Source of the DNA: Chryseobacterium sp. E1
Lineage (GTDB): Bacteria; Bacteroidota; Bacteroidia; Flavobacteriales; Weeksellaceae
DNA: 64,000 nucleotides
NCBI GenBank assembly: GCA_019203745.1
Contig: CP078104.1
Span: forward strand, 2,790,001-2,854,000
Direction: 5' to 3'
In this document: positions 39,982 to 49,116 of the stretch, one piece after another
How the letters are laid out: each line of letters begins with the position of its first letter
Numbering within the stretch: position 1 is the first letter of the stretch
The notes under the pieces: model-generated
What the model saw: the letters and a program-made list of their open reading frames with translations, nothing else
Told to the model about the DNA's origin: nothing
Databases searched by the model: none
Position numbers and translations under genes: made by a program

Positions 39982-40575
39982 TTAATTTTGTGATGGGAAT
40001 ACACCGGTTAAAGAAATAATACATTTCAGGGTAATAAACGGAGGTCTGTTCTCGTGAGGCTGATTGCCTCCTGTTGTACCGATCATGGTGTTTTTCATGG
40101 TGGTATTGTTGGCTGTGTCAGAATACTCTTTATCAAGTCCCTTGGTATCTGCAGGCAGGTTGTTGGTAGGTGTACTTTGATTTCCTTCGGCGGTTACAGC
40201 GTTTACAGTATGGGTATGGGCTGGCATTTGAGTTACTGTCAATGTTACACTTTCAGCTCCGCCTATTTGCCCCATGGTATAAGTGGTTGGGCCTCCGGGA
40301 GCCTGCCCGTTATGTACAAGTACCCTTCCCCTCATATCCGGTAAAGCGAAAGTAGTCACTCCATTTCCGCCATAGGTGGTTCCTAAAAGTGAAAAAAGGG
40401 CGGTATTTTGAGCGATGGATAATATCTGGCCGTTACATTCTGCCCAGTTTTTTGGGGCGAAAGTATAAGGTACGAATGCAATTTGTCCTAAGAAAGGGTC
40501 TGATGCCTGAGACTTTAAGGTAGGCGCAAATGCACTGCTGATGAGCAGTGTACATGCAAAAAGTAATTTTTTCAT
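39982..40575 (-). CDS. Secreted phage-tail-collar-domain protein (microcystin-dependent-protein type)
   Basis: 197 residues with a signal peptide (MKKLLFACTLLISSAFAPTL). The mature protein begins PFLGQIAFVPYTFAPKNWAE with CNGQILSIAQNTALFSLLGT, GGNGVTTFALPDMRGRV and HTHTVNAV, the standard order of the tail collar/MdpB family. The C-terminal third ends HENRPPFITLKCIISLTGVF, again typical. Family members are often free-standing tail-fibre-related or secreted proteins outside prophages. No phage genes surround it, and the neighbour is a T9SS cargo gene 5 bp downstream, so I infer a surface or secreted role and not a prophage remnant. Confidence 0.92.
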   Translation of the reverse strand: MKKLLFACTLLISSAFAPTLKSQASDPFLGQIAFVPYTFAPKNWAECNGQILSIAQNTALFSLLGTTYGGNGVTTFALPDMRGRVLVHNGQAPGGPTTYTMGQIGGAESVTLTVTQMPAHTHTVNAVTAEGNQSTPTNNLPADTKGLDKEYSDTANNTTMKNTMIGTTGGNQPHENRPPFITLKCIISLTGVFPSQN

Positions 40576-40771
40576 GATAGCAGTGTTTAGTAGTATAAAG
40601 TTAGAAATTATTTCGTATAAAATAATTTATTAAAGAAAAATATTTAATGTTTTATTGTAATTTTAGATTTAATTAATGGAAATGTGAAAGAAAATAGATT
40701 TTTTCTCTAATGTTTTTTGTTTAAAATACCATCTCTTCAACACTGAAAATCATTTTACGGTAATAGAAATG

Positions 40772-40800
40772 AAAAAACCACAGCAAAGCCGTGGTTTTTA
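40772..40800 (-). terminator. Terminator of the GG-leader peptide gene
   Basis: AAAAACCAC / GTGGTTTTT stem with a 9-base loop, directly after the peptide stop at 40802. Confidence 0.8.
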
Positions 40801-40801
40801 T

Positions 40802-41024
40802 TTAAAGCAAACAAAAGTCTGCATCAGTATGGGGTTTATAATAATATCCGTTATAAAATAGAGCAGGAACCTGGCGGAAGGTCTGAGATTCTTCTGCATC
40901 CTCCGGGACCACAGCAAAAATTTCTGCATCACCACATCCGAAATTGGGTAATTCGCTGTTGCACATTTTAAATCCGCCCTTAATGTTTTTAAGCCTTCTC
41001 TTGAAACTTTTTTAAATTTTTCAT
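40802..41024 (-). CDS. Double-glycine-leader small peptide (bacteriocin-like), two frameshifts
   Basis: Not readable in one frame as written. Restoring one A in each of two A-runs (near 41013 and 40989) gives a 74-residue peptide, MKNLKKVSREGLKNIKGG (the leader), then a core starting FKMCNSELPNFGCGDAEIF and ending HTDADFCLL. The leader KKVSREGLKNIKGG is the class common in Flavobacteria, and the GG at residues 17-18 would be the cleavage point of a bacteriocin-type peptidase/ABC exporter. The core has Cys at about 22, 31 and 72. A TAAATTTG promoter box and a terminator frame the gene tightly. No exporter or modifying enzyme is nearby, so the activity is unknown. Confidence 0.72.
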
Positions 41025-41064
41025 AATAATTAATTTTTTTGATTTTTGCTTTATAGCAGTTTCT

Positions 41065-41095
41065 CAAATTTATATTTTTTATTACAAATTATCAA
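41065..41095 (-). promoter_or_regulatory. Probable promoter of the GG-leader peptide
   Basis: -7 TAAATTTG (plus coordinates 41065-41072), 20-base spacer, TTG at -33 (41093-41095). Leader about 35 bases. Confidence 0.5.
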
Positions 41096-41231
41096 TGTTT
41101 TCAGGAAAAAACTTAAAATTATTTAAATAAAGATTTCTTCCAGCTTCATTCTTTCATCTTCCGGCAATAAACTATTTATCCAGATTATCCTTAAAATCCT
41201 CAATCCGGAAATCAGTGAGGGCATTTCCTTT

Positions 41232-42240
41232 TCAATTTTTTTCTTTAGAATATAACCTGAAATCATTTTCTGTTTTTTCTAAAAGATAATCATAGGGTCC
41301 TACATGGGAAATCAGCTTTACTAAAACCGGAGAAATCTCAAGGCAGATGAACAGCCCCATGATAAATGCAGCTGCCAGTCCTATAATGGCTGAATTTTTA
41401 CCAAGCTCATCCAGTGCCTGAAGTCTTGCTGCAAAGCCATTGAACTTGTCTTCAAAGGTTTCTGTGGATTTTCTTTCAGTTTCCAGATTGGTATATACTT
41501 TGGAAATTTCTTTGTCTAAATATTCCAGTCTTGGAGCAGCTTGCTTCTGATAATTCTCAAGATCCTGTCTGCGCTGTTCCTTTAATTCCTGCTTACGTTT
41601 GGCATTGGGTCCATAGCCTTCTTTTCCACTGGTTAGCCCAGATTGTTTTCCCAATATCTCCTTTTCAAGTTCTACCGAAGCAGAATCATAAGATTTCTGA
41701 TATTGGGCAATTTTCTCTGAAATCTGTTGTTTTTCTGTTTCAAATGGGCCGCTCTGCTGAAGAATCCTTCCGCTCATTTCTCCCTGCAGCTGTTTTTTAT
41801 TTCTTTGAATGATGGTATTCAGCTGTTTGTTGACTTCTTTTTCAAAATTTTAAGCTCCAATGGTTTGGAGATAATAATTCCTAAAAACGTAGCGAGAATC
41901 AAACGGGGAATGGCCATGAGAATCTGATTCCACCATGTTCCTGTTTTTTTGATGGAAGAGACAATATAACGGTCAAGATTGAAGATCATCAGCCCCCAGA
42001 GGACTCCGAATCCTATAGCGGTCCATATTTCATCAAAGACTGTATACATGGCATACCCTGCAGACAAAGTAGCAAATACTGCAGTGAAAAGTACGATCCC
42101 TCCGATCCCTGAAAATTTATTCCATTCACTCGGAGTTTTTCTTAAAATATGAATATTCCCGCCGGAACATATCATAAGAAAATGCTGGAACCAGTTTATT
42201 TTATGATCCCCTGATTTATAGTTTGTTGTTTTGTTTTCAT
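41232..42240 (-). CDS. DUF4407 membrane protein (frameshifts)
   Basis: About 336 residues, read across breaks near 42195 and 41848. Starts MKTKQQTINQGDHKINWFQH in the corrected frame. Three N-terminal membrane segments (GIVLFTAVFATLSAGYAMYT, AIGFGVLWGLMIFNLDRYIV, LMAIPRLILATFLGIIIS), a coiled coil of about 150 residues rich in Glu, Lys and Gln (KQQISEKIAQYQKSYDSASV, TNLETERKSTETFEDKFN), then a C-terminal segment (SAIIGLAAAFIMGLFICLEI). This arrangement matches DUF4407. The end may extend past 41232 if another base is missing near 41238, but the family alignment alone cannot decide. Function unknown; the long coiled coil suggests protein-protein contacts. Confidence 0.85.
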
Positions 42241-42255
42241 ACCTGAAAATTTATA

Positions 42256-42282
42256 CAAATGTAATACTAAAAATCATACCAA
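42256..42282 (-). promoter_or_regulatory. Probable promoter of the DUF4407 gene
   Basis: -7 TACATTTG at 42256-42263 (minus strand) about 15 bases before the start codon, with TTGG further upstream at 42279-42282; the spacer (15) is shorter than usual. Confidence 0.4.
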
Positions 42283-42466
42283 TGTAAAAGATAGTATTAT
42301 GTTTTACCAAGTAATTTAATCTGTCTTATAAAATTGCTGTAAAACAGGCGGTTGTAGGAGGAGAATAAATATTCGGAAAAATGAAAATAAAAATATGATT
42401 AAATTTTTGACAGAATGTTTTTAAAATGATATTTTTGTTTCCGGATAATTAAAAAATATGTAAAAT

Positions 42467-44361
42467 ATGAAGAAGATTACTATCGTTTTGTTAGTGTCAC
42501 TGTTTTCTAATGTATTTTCACAAAGCCAGGACCACTATTGTGGCTTTGATGAAGAGATGAAAAAATGGACATGAAATTCCCGAATTGAAAAAGAGAAGGG
42601 AAGAAGTTGAAACCAAGTTAAGAAACGTAGATAAACAGTCCTTTCTTAATAAAGTAGGAGGTGCAACCTCTTGGAATGGCCTTTATGCTGGGCAGGTATT
42701 TGAAATTCCGGTTGTAGTTCATGTCATTGAATCCAGTGCATCCAATAATTCAAATTTAATTCTTACTGATCAGAATATCAAAGACTGGATTGACAGGGCA
42801 AACAGTATGTATGCAACCACCTATGGAAATGGATTTTATCCTGAAGGAGCAGGAGCAACAGGTGGAAATGTGATTCCTTTTAAGCTGGTATTAGCAAAAG
42901 ATCACCAAGCTGTCTGCCGACCAGCGGTATTGTAAGATACAATGGAAGTACCATTCCTTTATATGATACAAGAGGAGTAGATTCCAATAACGGAGGTAAC
43001 GGTGCTAATGCGTCAGATATAAAAGCGATGGCCCCACACTGGCCGGAGACCTCTTACTTCAATATTTATGTTGTTATTGGTTTTGATGGCCAGCAGCAGA
43101 ATGCCGGAGGATTGATGGGCTATGCCAGATTCCCGGATTCTTATGATTATTTTTATGAAAGCTTCATGAAAGTAGCTACCCTGAAAAATCTTCATGATAC
43201 TACACTTACTCATGAATTAGGACATGCATTTGGGTTATACCACACTTTCCAGGGAGTCAACTATACTAACCAGACCTCTTGTCCTGCAAATGCTAATTGT
43301 GCGACAGATGGTGACAGAGTTTGTGATACTTCACCATCCAGAAGTATGTATGGTGTAGCTGTTCCGGGAATACCAGTATAGATCCTTGTACCAATCAAAA
43401 TTATGACGGAACCCAGTATAATGTAATGAATTATACAAATTCTAACCGTAAGTTCACGGAAGGGCAAAGAGACAGGGCTATTATGCTGATGATGGAGTAT
43501 AGAAAGAATCTGATCAATTCAATAGCAGGGCAGGATCCATCTGTAGTAATTCCATCTCCGGTTTCTGTGGTAGCAGCGCAATGTAATCCGCCGGGAATTG
43601 TAAACCCTGCCAATAATAACTTTGCAATTGGCCCTACAAGAGTTCTGTTTGGTTCTATCAGCAGTACAACCAATGGCTATGATTCAGATGAGCCGGCACC
43701 TAAGTTTTATGAAGACTATACCGCTGCCAGCTGCATCAGACCTGCTTATTATACAGAAATTCCTTTAAATTCAGCGACCGCACTAAAAGTAAATTATGAA
43801 AACGGGTTCGGCCAGGCAAATAAATTCAGAACAAAAGTTTGGATAGATTATAACAATAATGGAACGTTTGATGAATCAGAGCTGGTAGTCAATAATTTAT
43901 CTGCTTCTGTAGCATCTGGTGGCGGGATTACTGTAACCAATAATATTACACCTCCTGCCAATGCGGTTACAGATACTTATTTAAGGATGAGAATTGCTGT
44001 AGATGCTGCTACATTCGGCGGTGCCAATTTACCTGAGATGACAGCGTGTTCTCAGTTACAATATGGGCAAATGGAAGATTATGCTGTAAAGATTATGGGT
44101 ACCCTGGGAACTTCAGAAGTTAAATCGAATACAGAATCAAAGCTAGTATATGTGAAAGCTGAAAACAAGCTGAAGCTGGCAGGTAACAGGAATGAAGTAT
44201 TTGGAGAATATCAGATTTACGACTTAAGTGGTAAACTGATTCAGAAAGGAAATGCCAGAACAAATGAGATTCAAGTTGAGACAGTTCTTCCAAAAGGAGC
44301 CTTTATCATCAATTACTCAGATAAGAACAAGAAAGAATCTAAGAAATTCCTCAATAACTAA
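42467..44361 (+). CDS. Secreted M43-type zinc metalloprotease with T9SS sorting domain (frameshifts)
   Basis: About 632 residues. Signal peptide MKKITIVLLVSLFSNVFS. The catalytic motif HELGHAFGLYH (residues 249-259, HExxHxxGxxH of the pappalysin-like M43 group) lies after DIKAMAPHWPETSYFNIYVV, and the Met-turn region follows in YNVMNYTNSN, as in that family. A GEVED-type region follows (VWIDYNNNGTFDESELV). The C-terminal sorting domain (about 560-632: YDLSGKLIQKGNARTNEIQV, KGAFIINYSDKNKKESKKFL) marks it for the type IX system. Breaks lie near 42558, 42895 and 43370. Its likely role is degradation of exogenous protein. Confidence 0.9.
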
Positions 44362-44367
44362 ATTTTC

Positions 44368-44400
44368 AAGAGGCTGTCTCAAAAGTAAGACAGCCTCTTT
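44368..44400. terminator. Bidirectional terminator between the M43 protease and ruvC
   Basis: AAGAGGCTGTCT / AGACAGCCTCTT stem, 8-base loop, flanked by A- and T-rich tracts. Its GGCTGTC core recurs in terminators at 26183 and 56400. Confidence 0.88.
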
Positions 44401-44419
44401 CTATATTCTAAGAGCTAGA

Positions 44420-44971
44420 TTACTTCAACCGGTCCGGATTCTGTTTCAAAAACTCTCCCACCCGGAATAGGACTTGGTATCGGCAACAGTTCCGGAATTA
44501 AAATGGTGACATACCGCAACGGCAAGACCGTCGGATGCATCCAGATATTTTGTGGGAAATTCCTTTAAATTAAGAAGATTTTGCAGCATTCCTGCAACCT
44601 GTTCCTTACTGGCATTACCGTTTCCGGTGATGGCCATTTTGATTTTTTTAGGTGAATATTCGGTGATGGGAATATTTCGGTAAAGGCTGGCAGCCATGGC
44701 AACCCCCTGTGCACGGCCGAGCTTCAGCATACTTTGTACGTTTTTTCCAAAGAATGGGGCTTCCAGGGCAACTTCATCAGGATGGAATTCGTCGATAAGT
44801 GACAGGGTTCTTTCAAAAATATATTTGAGTTTGGTTTCGTGATTGGGGTATTTTTTAAGATCAGTTCATGAATGGAAACCATCTCCATTTTACCTTTTTA
44901 ACGGAGATAATACCAAATCCCATAACCGTCGTTCCCGGGTCAATCCCTAAAATTATTTTCTCTGAAATCAT
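44420..44971 (-). CDS. ruvC: Crossover junction endodeoxyribonuclease RuvC (frameshifts)
   Basis: Resolves Holliday junctions with RuvAB in recombination. About 184 residues after correction. The N-terminal catalytic segment [16 protein letters not shown] has Asp11. The second acidic motif, [15 protein letters not shown], carries the catalytic Glu near residue 68. The C-terminal [14 protein letters not shown] supplies the other two acidic residues. Breaks lie near 44890-44870 and 44447; the second restores an ending [12 protein letters not shown] at 44420. Start at MISEKIILG, 44971. Catalytic residues are all visible, so the gene is probably functional. Confidence 0.93.
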
Positions 44972-45258
44972 TGCTGCAAAGATATGACTTTCCAACTTCT
45001 TACATGATGGAAAATTATCAGGAAAACATCTCATGATATCTTAAACTTTCTTAACTTTAATTCTTGACAGGATATTGGGAAAATGGAGAATAAAGTTACT
45101 GCAGTACAGTTAATTTGCTGATTATTATTTTAAAAAATGTTTTTATGGGTTTAAAAAATAATAAGAAATGAAATAAGATTGCTCTTGTAGGCTCAATAAC
45201 TTCCTTCCTCCACCTTCAGACCTCCTTCCTTAAAATGAAACCTTAAATAAAATGAAAT

Positions 45259-45747
45259 ATGAAAAATGTACTCAATTTATTAGTCATTCCCGTCTTTCTG
45301 TTTTGTAGCTTTCAGAAGGAAAAAATGATCAACAGCGGACTGAAACAGAATCTGTATCTCCTGTAAAAAGTGAACGTATCATTTACCTGTTCTTTAAAAC
45401 AGATAAAGATCAGTCAGGTAATGAAAAGTAATTCTTCAGAACAGTAAAATTTCAGAGGGAAAACTGAAATTACAGCCCTCTTTGACCGGGATGATGCGCA
45501 GCAAGGTGATTATATCATTACCGTTGCTGAATCTGGTGGTAAAGAATTGAGCAGGCAGCTCATAAAGGATCCTTTGAATCCTGTCATGGAAGTATATGAA
45601 AAAGAAGGAATTTCCAGGCATAAAGCTTCTCTTCAAAGCACGGAATTCAGCGCCAGATTTTCCTATTCCGAAAATGTTCAGCTTGAGAGAGAAAAAGTAA
45701 CAGATTCAGGAGTACAGTTATTATTCACTCAAAAACTAGAATCATGA
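45259..45747 (+). CDS. Hypothetical exported protein upstream of the M64 protease (frameshifts)
   Basis: About 163 residues when joined across breaks near 45318 and 45430. N-terminus MKNVLNLLVIPVFLFCS looks like a signal peptide or lipoprotein signal (Cys16). The remainder is charged (SVSPVKSERIIYLFFKTDKD, KLKLQPSFDRDDAQQGDYII, GKELSRQLIKDPLNPVMEVY), without a family that I recognise. Its stop overlaps the start of the M64 protease (ATGA at 45744-45747), so translation is coupled. Such an arrangement is compatible with a protease chaperone, propeptide or inhibitor, but that is only suggested by position. Confidence 0.65.
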
Positions 45748-47105
45748 AAAAAGCTTTATTATTCCTTTTTATAAGTAGCATTTATGGAGCTCAGGTATTT
45801 GAGACAGTACCACTTTTACAGACTGGTGACAATAGCAAAAGGGTGGTGATTGCTGTTTTAGGAGATGGTTTTACCGCTACCCAACAGGACGCATTTGTTA
45901 CTTCTGCACAGGCAAATGTAAATTATCTCTTTACCAAAAGCCCTTATACAGAATATAAAAATTATTTTAATGCGTATGCCGTCAAAGTTATTTCAGCCGA
46001 ATCAGGTGTGAAACATCCGGGGACTGCAACAGATGTTACAGAGCCGGTAATCCCTGTGACCAATCCTAATAATTACCTTGGGTCAACTTTTGATGTGAAT
46101 GTTCACAGATGCATCTACAGCAATACGACCAATAAAGTGGGGCAGGTTCTGGCTGCTAATATTCCTGATTATGACATTACTTATGTATTAGGGAATTCTC
46201 CTGAGTATGGTGGTTGTGGCGGTACATATGCCTTTGCATCGTTAAACTCATCCGCCAATGAAATTGTTGTTCATGAAATGGGGCATTCATTCGGAAAACT
46301 CGCAGATGAATATTGGTTTGCCGGAACCTTTGAGTCAGCTAATAAAACACAGAACTCAAATCCTGCTACCATAAAATGGAAAAACTGGGTAGGATTAAAC
46401 GGAGTCGGAATATATGCCCATGCAGAAAGTCCGTCATGGTTCAGACCGCACCAAAGCTGTGAGATGAGGTATCTTAACCAACAATTTTGTTCCGTATGTA
46501 AAGAAGCTATTATTGAAAGAATCCATTCACTGGTATCTCCTGTAGATTCTTATTCCCCTGCGAATGCTTCCTCTGTGGATGCTACGGCCAATGTTACCTT
46601 TACAGTCAATGAAATTTTACCCATTCCAAATACATTGCTCAATTCCTGGATGCTGAACGGGACAACGCTTACTGAAACAGGGAATACCATTACAATCACT
46701 CCTTCTCAGCTGAATAACGGAAATAATACTTTGCTTTTTTCGGTAACAGATAATAACCCGCTTTTGAAAGTAGATAACCACAGTACGCTTCATTTTACCA
46801 ATATTACCTGGACCTTGAGTAAATCTACCCTTAAAGTCTCAGAAGTAAAAGCTGAAGAAAGAAGATACAGCATCTATCCGAACCCTGCAGATGGAGAATT
46901 CTTTGTTAAAGGAAAACAGAATTTCTCAAAAAATATAAAAATTGAGATTTATGATGTTTCCGGAAAACTGATTTCCGGCAGATTTGAATTAAAAGATCCG
47001 GAAACCTTAAAGGTTGATATTAAAAATGCACCGGCAGGCACTTATCTGCTGAATGTGACGGAAGATAAAACTCTGCTGATCTCACAGAAAATTATTAAAG
47101 AATAA
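45744..47105 (+). CDS. Secreted M64-type (IgA peptidase M64) metalloprotease with T9SS sorting domain
   Basis: Intact 453-residue protein. Signal peptide MKKALLFLFISSIYGAQ. The M64 pattern is GDGFTATQQDAFVTSAQANV near residue 40, and the zinc site HEMGHSFGKLADEY (177-190), the extended HExxHxxGxxxDEY form of the family, with a downstream SCEMRYLNQQFCSVC. Residues 255-345 form a beta domain (SYSPANASSVDATANVTFTV). The last 75 residues are a T9SS sorting domain (RYSIYPNPADGEFFVKGKQN, APAGTYLLNVTEDKTLLISQ). Its substrate is unknown; the M64 name derives from family members that cleave IgA. Start overlaps the preceding stop. Confidence 0.93.
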   Translation: MKKALLFLFISSIYGAQVFETVPLLQTGDNSKRVVIAVLGDGFTATQQDAFVTSAQANVNYLFTKSPYTEYKNYFNAYAVKVISAESGVKHPGTATDVTEPVIPVTNPNNYLGSTFDVNVHRCIYSNTTNKVGQVLAANIPDYDITYVLGNSPEYGGCGGTYAFASLNSSANEIVVHEMGHSFGKLADEYWFAGTFESANKTQNSNPATIKWKNWVGLNGVGIYAHAESPSWFRPHQSCEMRYLNQQFCSVCKEAIIERIHSLVSPVDSYSPANASSVDATANVTFTVNEILPIPNTLLNSWMLNGTTLTETGNTITITPSQLNNGNNTLLFSVTDNNPLLKVDNHSTLHFTNITWTLSKSTLKVSEVKAEERRYSIYPNPADGEFFVKGKQNFSKNIKIEIYDVSGKLISGRFELKDPETLKVDIKNAPAGTYLLNVTEDKTLLISQKIIKE

Positions 47106-47115
47106 ACTAAAAATA

Positions 47116-47146
47116 AGACCGGTTATTACAGCCGGTTTTATTTTTT
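47116..47146. terminator. Terminator after the M64 protease
   Basis: ACCGG / CCGGT hairpin with flanking A- and T-tracts, in a 41-bp gap between convergent genes. Confidence 0.65.
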
Positions 47147-47674
47147 CTACAATTCTCCCAGTTTTTTCTCTGCAATAGGAACCCAATGACCATCATGACG
47201 CAGTAGTAGTATTTTATCAACTAAGAATTTAGTTTTGTATTCCTTGTTCTTATATACCTCCCAGGCCCGGAGATAATTTTCCCATGTAAGGTTCCGGTAC
47301 CCTACAGTCATGTGTGGATTGAATGAATAGGTCATGAAATTAAACTGCTGCTTTACCTGATGATAAAGAGCTGTTAAATTCTCATTCTCTTCCGGTTTTA
47401 CAAAAATTACAGGATTTTTCGGATTGGCGAAACTTCCAAAACCGTTCATCTCCATCTCAAAAGGAGACATCTCCGTATTAATCTTCCGGAATGCCGTATG
47501 AATATCGCTTTCCAGTTCAGTCTCCCTGGAAAAAGGAGGGAAAAGAGTGATATGGGCTTCATTATTTAAAGCCTTGGAATTATCATAAGCAGTGGCAAGG
47601 TCCCTTTTAAAAAGCCTTATTTCCTCAATAACTGTGTCGGGAGGGTAGATAGCAATGAAATACATCTTTTTCAT
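47147..47674 (-). CDS. 2H phosphoesterase / 2'-5' RNA ligase-family protein
   Basis: Intact 175-residue protein with the two HxT motifs of the 2H superfamily: HITLFPPF (residues 42-49) and HMTVGYRN (120-127). It begins MKKMYFIAIYPPDTVIEEIR and has the beta-alpha-beta pattern of the family. Members hydrolyse 2'-3' cyclic phosphates or ligate RNA ends; the actual substrate is unclear. Single gene, 161 bp downstream of the serine hydrolase. Confidence 0.92.
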   Translation of the reverse strand: MKKMYFIAIYPPDTVIEEIRLFKRDLATAYDNSKALNNEAHITLFPPFSRETELESDIHTAFRKINTEMSPFEMEMNGFGSFANPKNPVIFVKPEENENLTALYHQVKQQFNFMTYSFNPHMTVGYRNLTWENYLRAWEVYKNKEYKTKFLVDKILLLRHDGHWVPIAEKKLGEL

Positions 47675-47835
47675 ATAGCAATTTAATTATTTTTAAATAA
47701 AATTACCGGAATTGTGCTTTTCTCATTTCTTTACTTGTAATAATTTTACTGTTGTAGGAAAAGAGTTGATGAAAGTCTTCTTTTTATATGCTATGGCTGC
47801 TAAAATCCAGCTTCTTTATTTCAATGCAAAGAAAA

Positions 47836-48941
47836 CTAATGTGCTGATCTGAGTTGATTCAGCGTATTTTCAAGATGATCTGTAATCTTTTTCACCTCAA
47901 TATGTGGTTTGAAGGTCATGCCTTTACCTTTGGCCTCATCCGCTATATTGGAAAGAATAAGGACAGATGTTTTCGTATCAGGATAATAGATATTTAAAGA
48001 CGGAGATCCCTTGATATATCCGCTGTGAAAATAAGAATTGGGTTTGCCAATGTTCAGCATAATGCCATAGGCGTATCCCATTTTTCCGAAAATAGCATGA
48101 CGTCTTTCTGCACTTTTGGCCATAAAGAGCTTGAGTGTTTCAGGCTTTAAAATTTTACCGCGATAAAGGGCATTGTTCCATGTATGAAGATCCTGGATGG
48201 TAGAAAGTACACCACCGGCAGGAACTCCTATTTCTTTTCCGCCTAGTCTTTTAGGCATATTCGGGACTTCTTCGAAGGCATTGGCGTTCCCAGATAGGCA
48301 CTTGCAAAATGAGTTCCTTTAAAAATATCCCCGGTAGAAGAATGCGTCATACCCGCCTTTTTAAAAAGTTCCAGAACATTTTCATCATAAGATTTGCCGG
48401 AGACCTTTTCCACAATCTTTCCAAGCGCATTAAATCCGTCATTCGAATAAAAGAAATCCGAACCGCTTTTGAACATCAGTTTTCCGCCCATCAGGTTGAG
48501 TCCGGATGTATGGTTAAGAAGTTGGTGGATCGTTATATTTTCATATTCTTTGTTCTGGAATTCCTTCAGGTATTTTGAAGCTTTATCCGTAACGTTCAGT
48601 TTACCCTGTTCCATCTGAAGTAAGATCAGAACAGCCGTGAATTGCTTACTTACCGATCCGATGGCAAAAATGCTATTGCTGTCGATCTTTGTTTTTCTTT
48701 TAAAATCAGAATATCCGTTTTCTTTTCTGTAAAGCGGCAGAGAGTCTTTAAAAATGGCAATACTTCCGTTGAAATGGTACTTATTGAAAACAGAATCAAT
48801 CTGTTGTTCCAATAAAGTCTTTTGAAAAGCCGTTATGGTAGAATCAACAATTGCTTTCTTATCCACAGGAGGCTGGGGAGTTTCTGTCTTACAGGAAAAT
48901 AAAATGAAAATGAGGGAAAGGAATACTAAATTTCTGATCAC
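47836..48941 (-). CDS. Serine hydrolase / class C beta-lactamase-like lipoprotein (one frameshift)
   Basis: About 368 residues. Lipoprotein signal MIRNLVFLSLIFILFSC with Cys17. The beta-lactamase/DD-peptidase fold is indicated by SVSK (residues 95-98, catalytic Ser and Lys), YSN near 164, and a C-terminal SYFHSGYIKGSP (the K/H-x-G triad position). GGVLSTIQDLHTWNNALY and HLLNHTSG-like motifs (HQLLNHTSGL near 140) fit. The frame breaks near 48258. Such proteins are more often peptidases or esterases than antibiotic-resistance enzymes; I infer no resistance here. Confidence 0.9.
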
Positions 48942-49086
48942 GGGTGTTTTATTTTTTTAAGATTGTTATTCGGATACTTAAAGATACGAAAATCTTCAAG
49001 AGGGCTTATGGGAAGCAAAATGTGTGCTAGAACGGGCTTCGAATTAATTTAATATGGATTTTAATGGTTCTTTAGTAGGCATTTAA

Positions 49087-49094
49087 TACATTTG
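49087..49094 (+). promoter_or_regulatory. Probable -7 box (TACATTTG) of the PLP decarboxylase
   Basis: TAnnTTTG match 22 bases upstream of the ATG at 49117. No clear -33 TTTG. Confidence 0.5.
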
Positions 49095-49116
49095 ACATAG
49101 AAAATGTATCACAAAT

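Noticed and set aside
39977..40024. Longer start for the T9SS cargo protein
   Set aside because: It would bury the signal peptide and overlap the upstream gene; MKILYLLCL gives a normal signal sequence.
39982..40575. Prophage remnant, because of the tail-collar domain
   Set aside because: Signal peptide present, no other phage genes or att-like repeats nearby; a secreted non-phage member is more likely.
47836..48941. Beta-lactamase-mediated antibiotic resistance
   Set aside because: The protein is a lipidated class C-like serine hydrolase; such motifs are shared with esterases and DD-peptidases, and nothing supports a resistance role.
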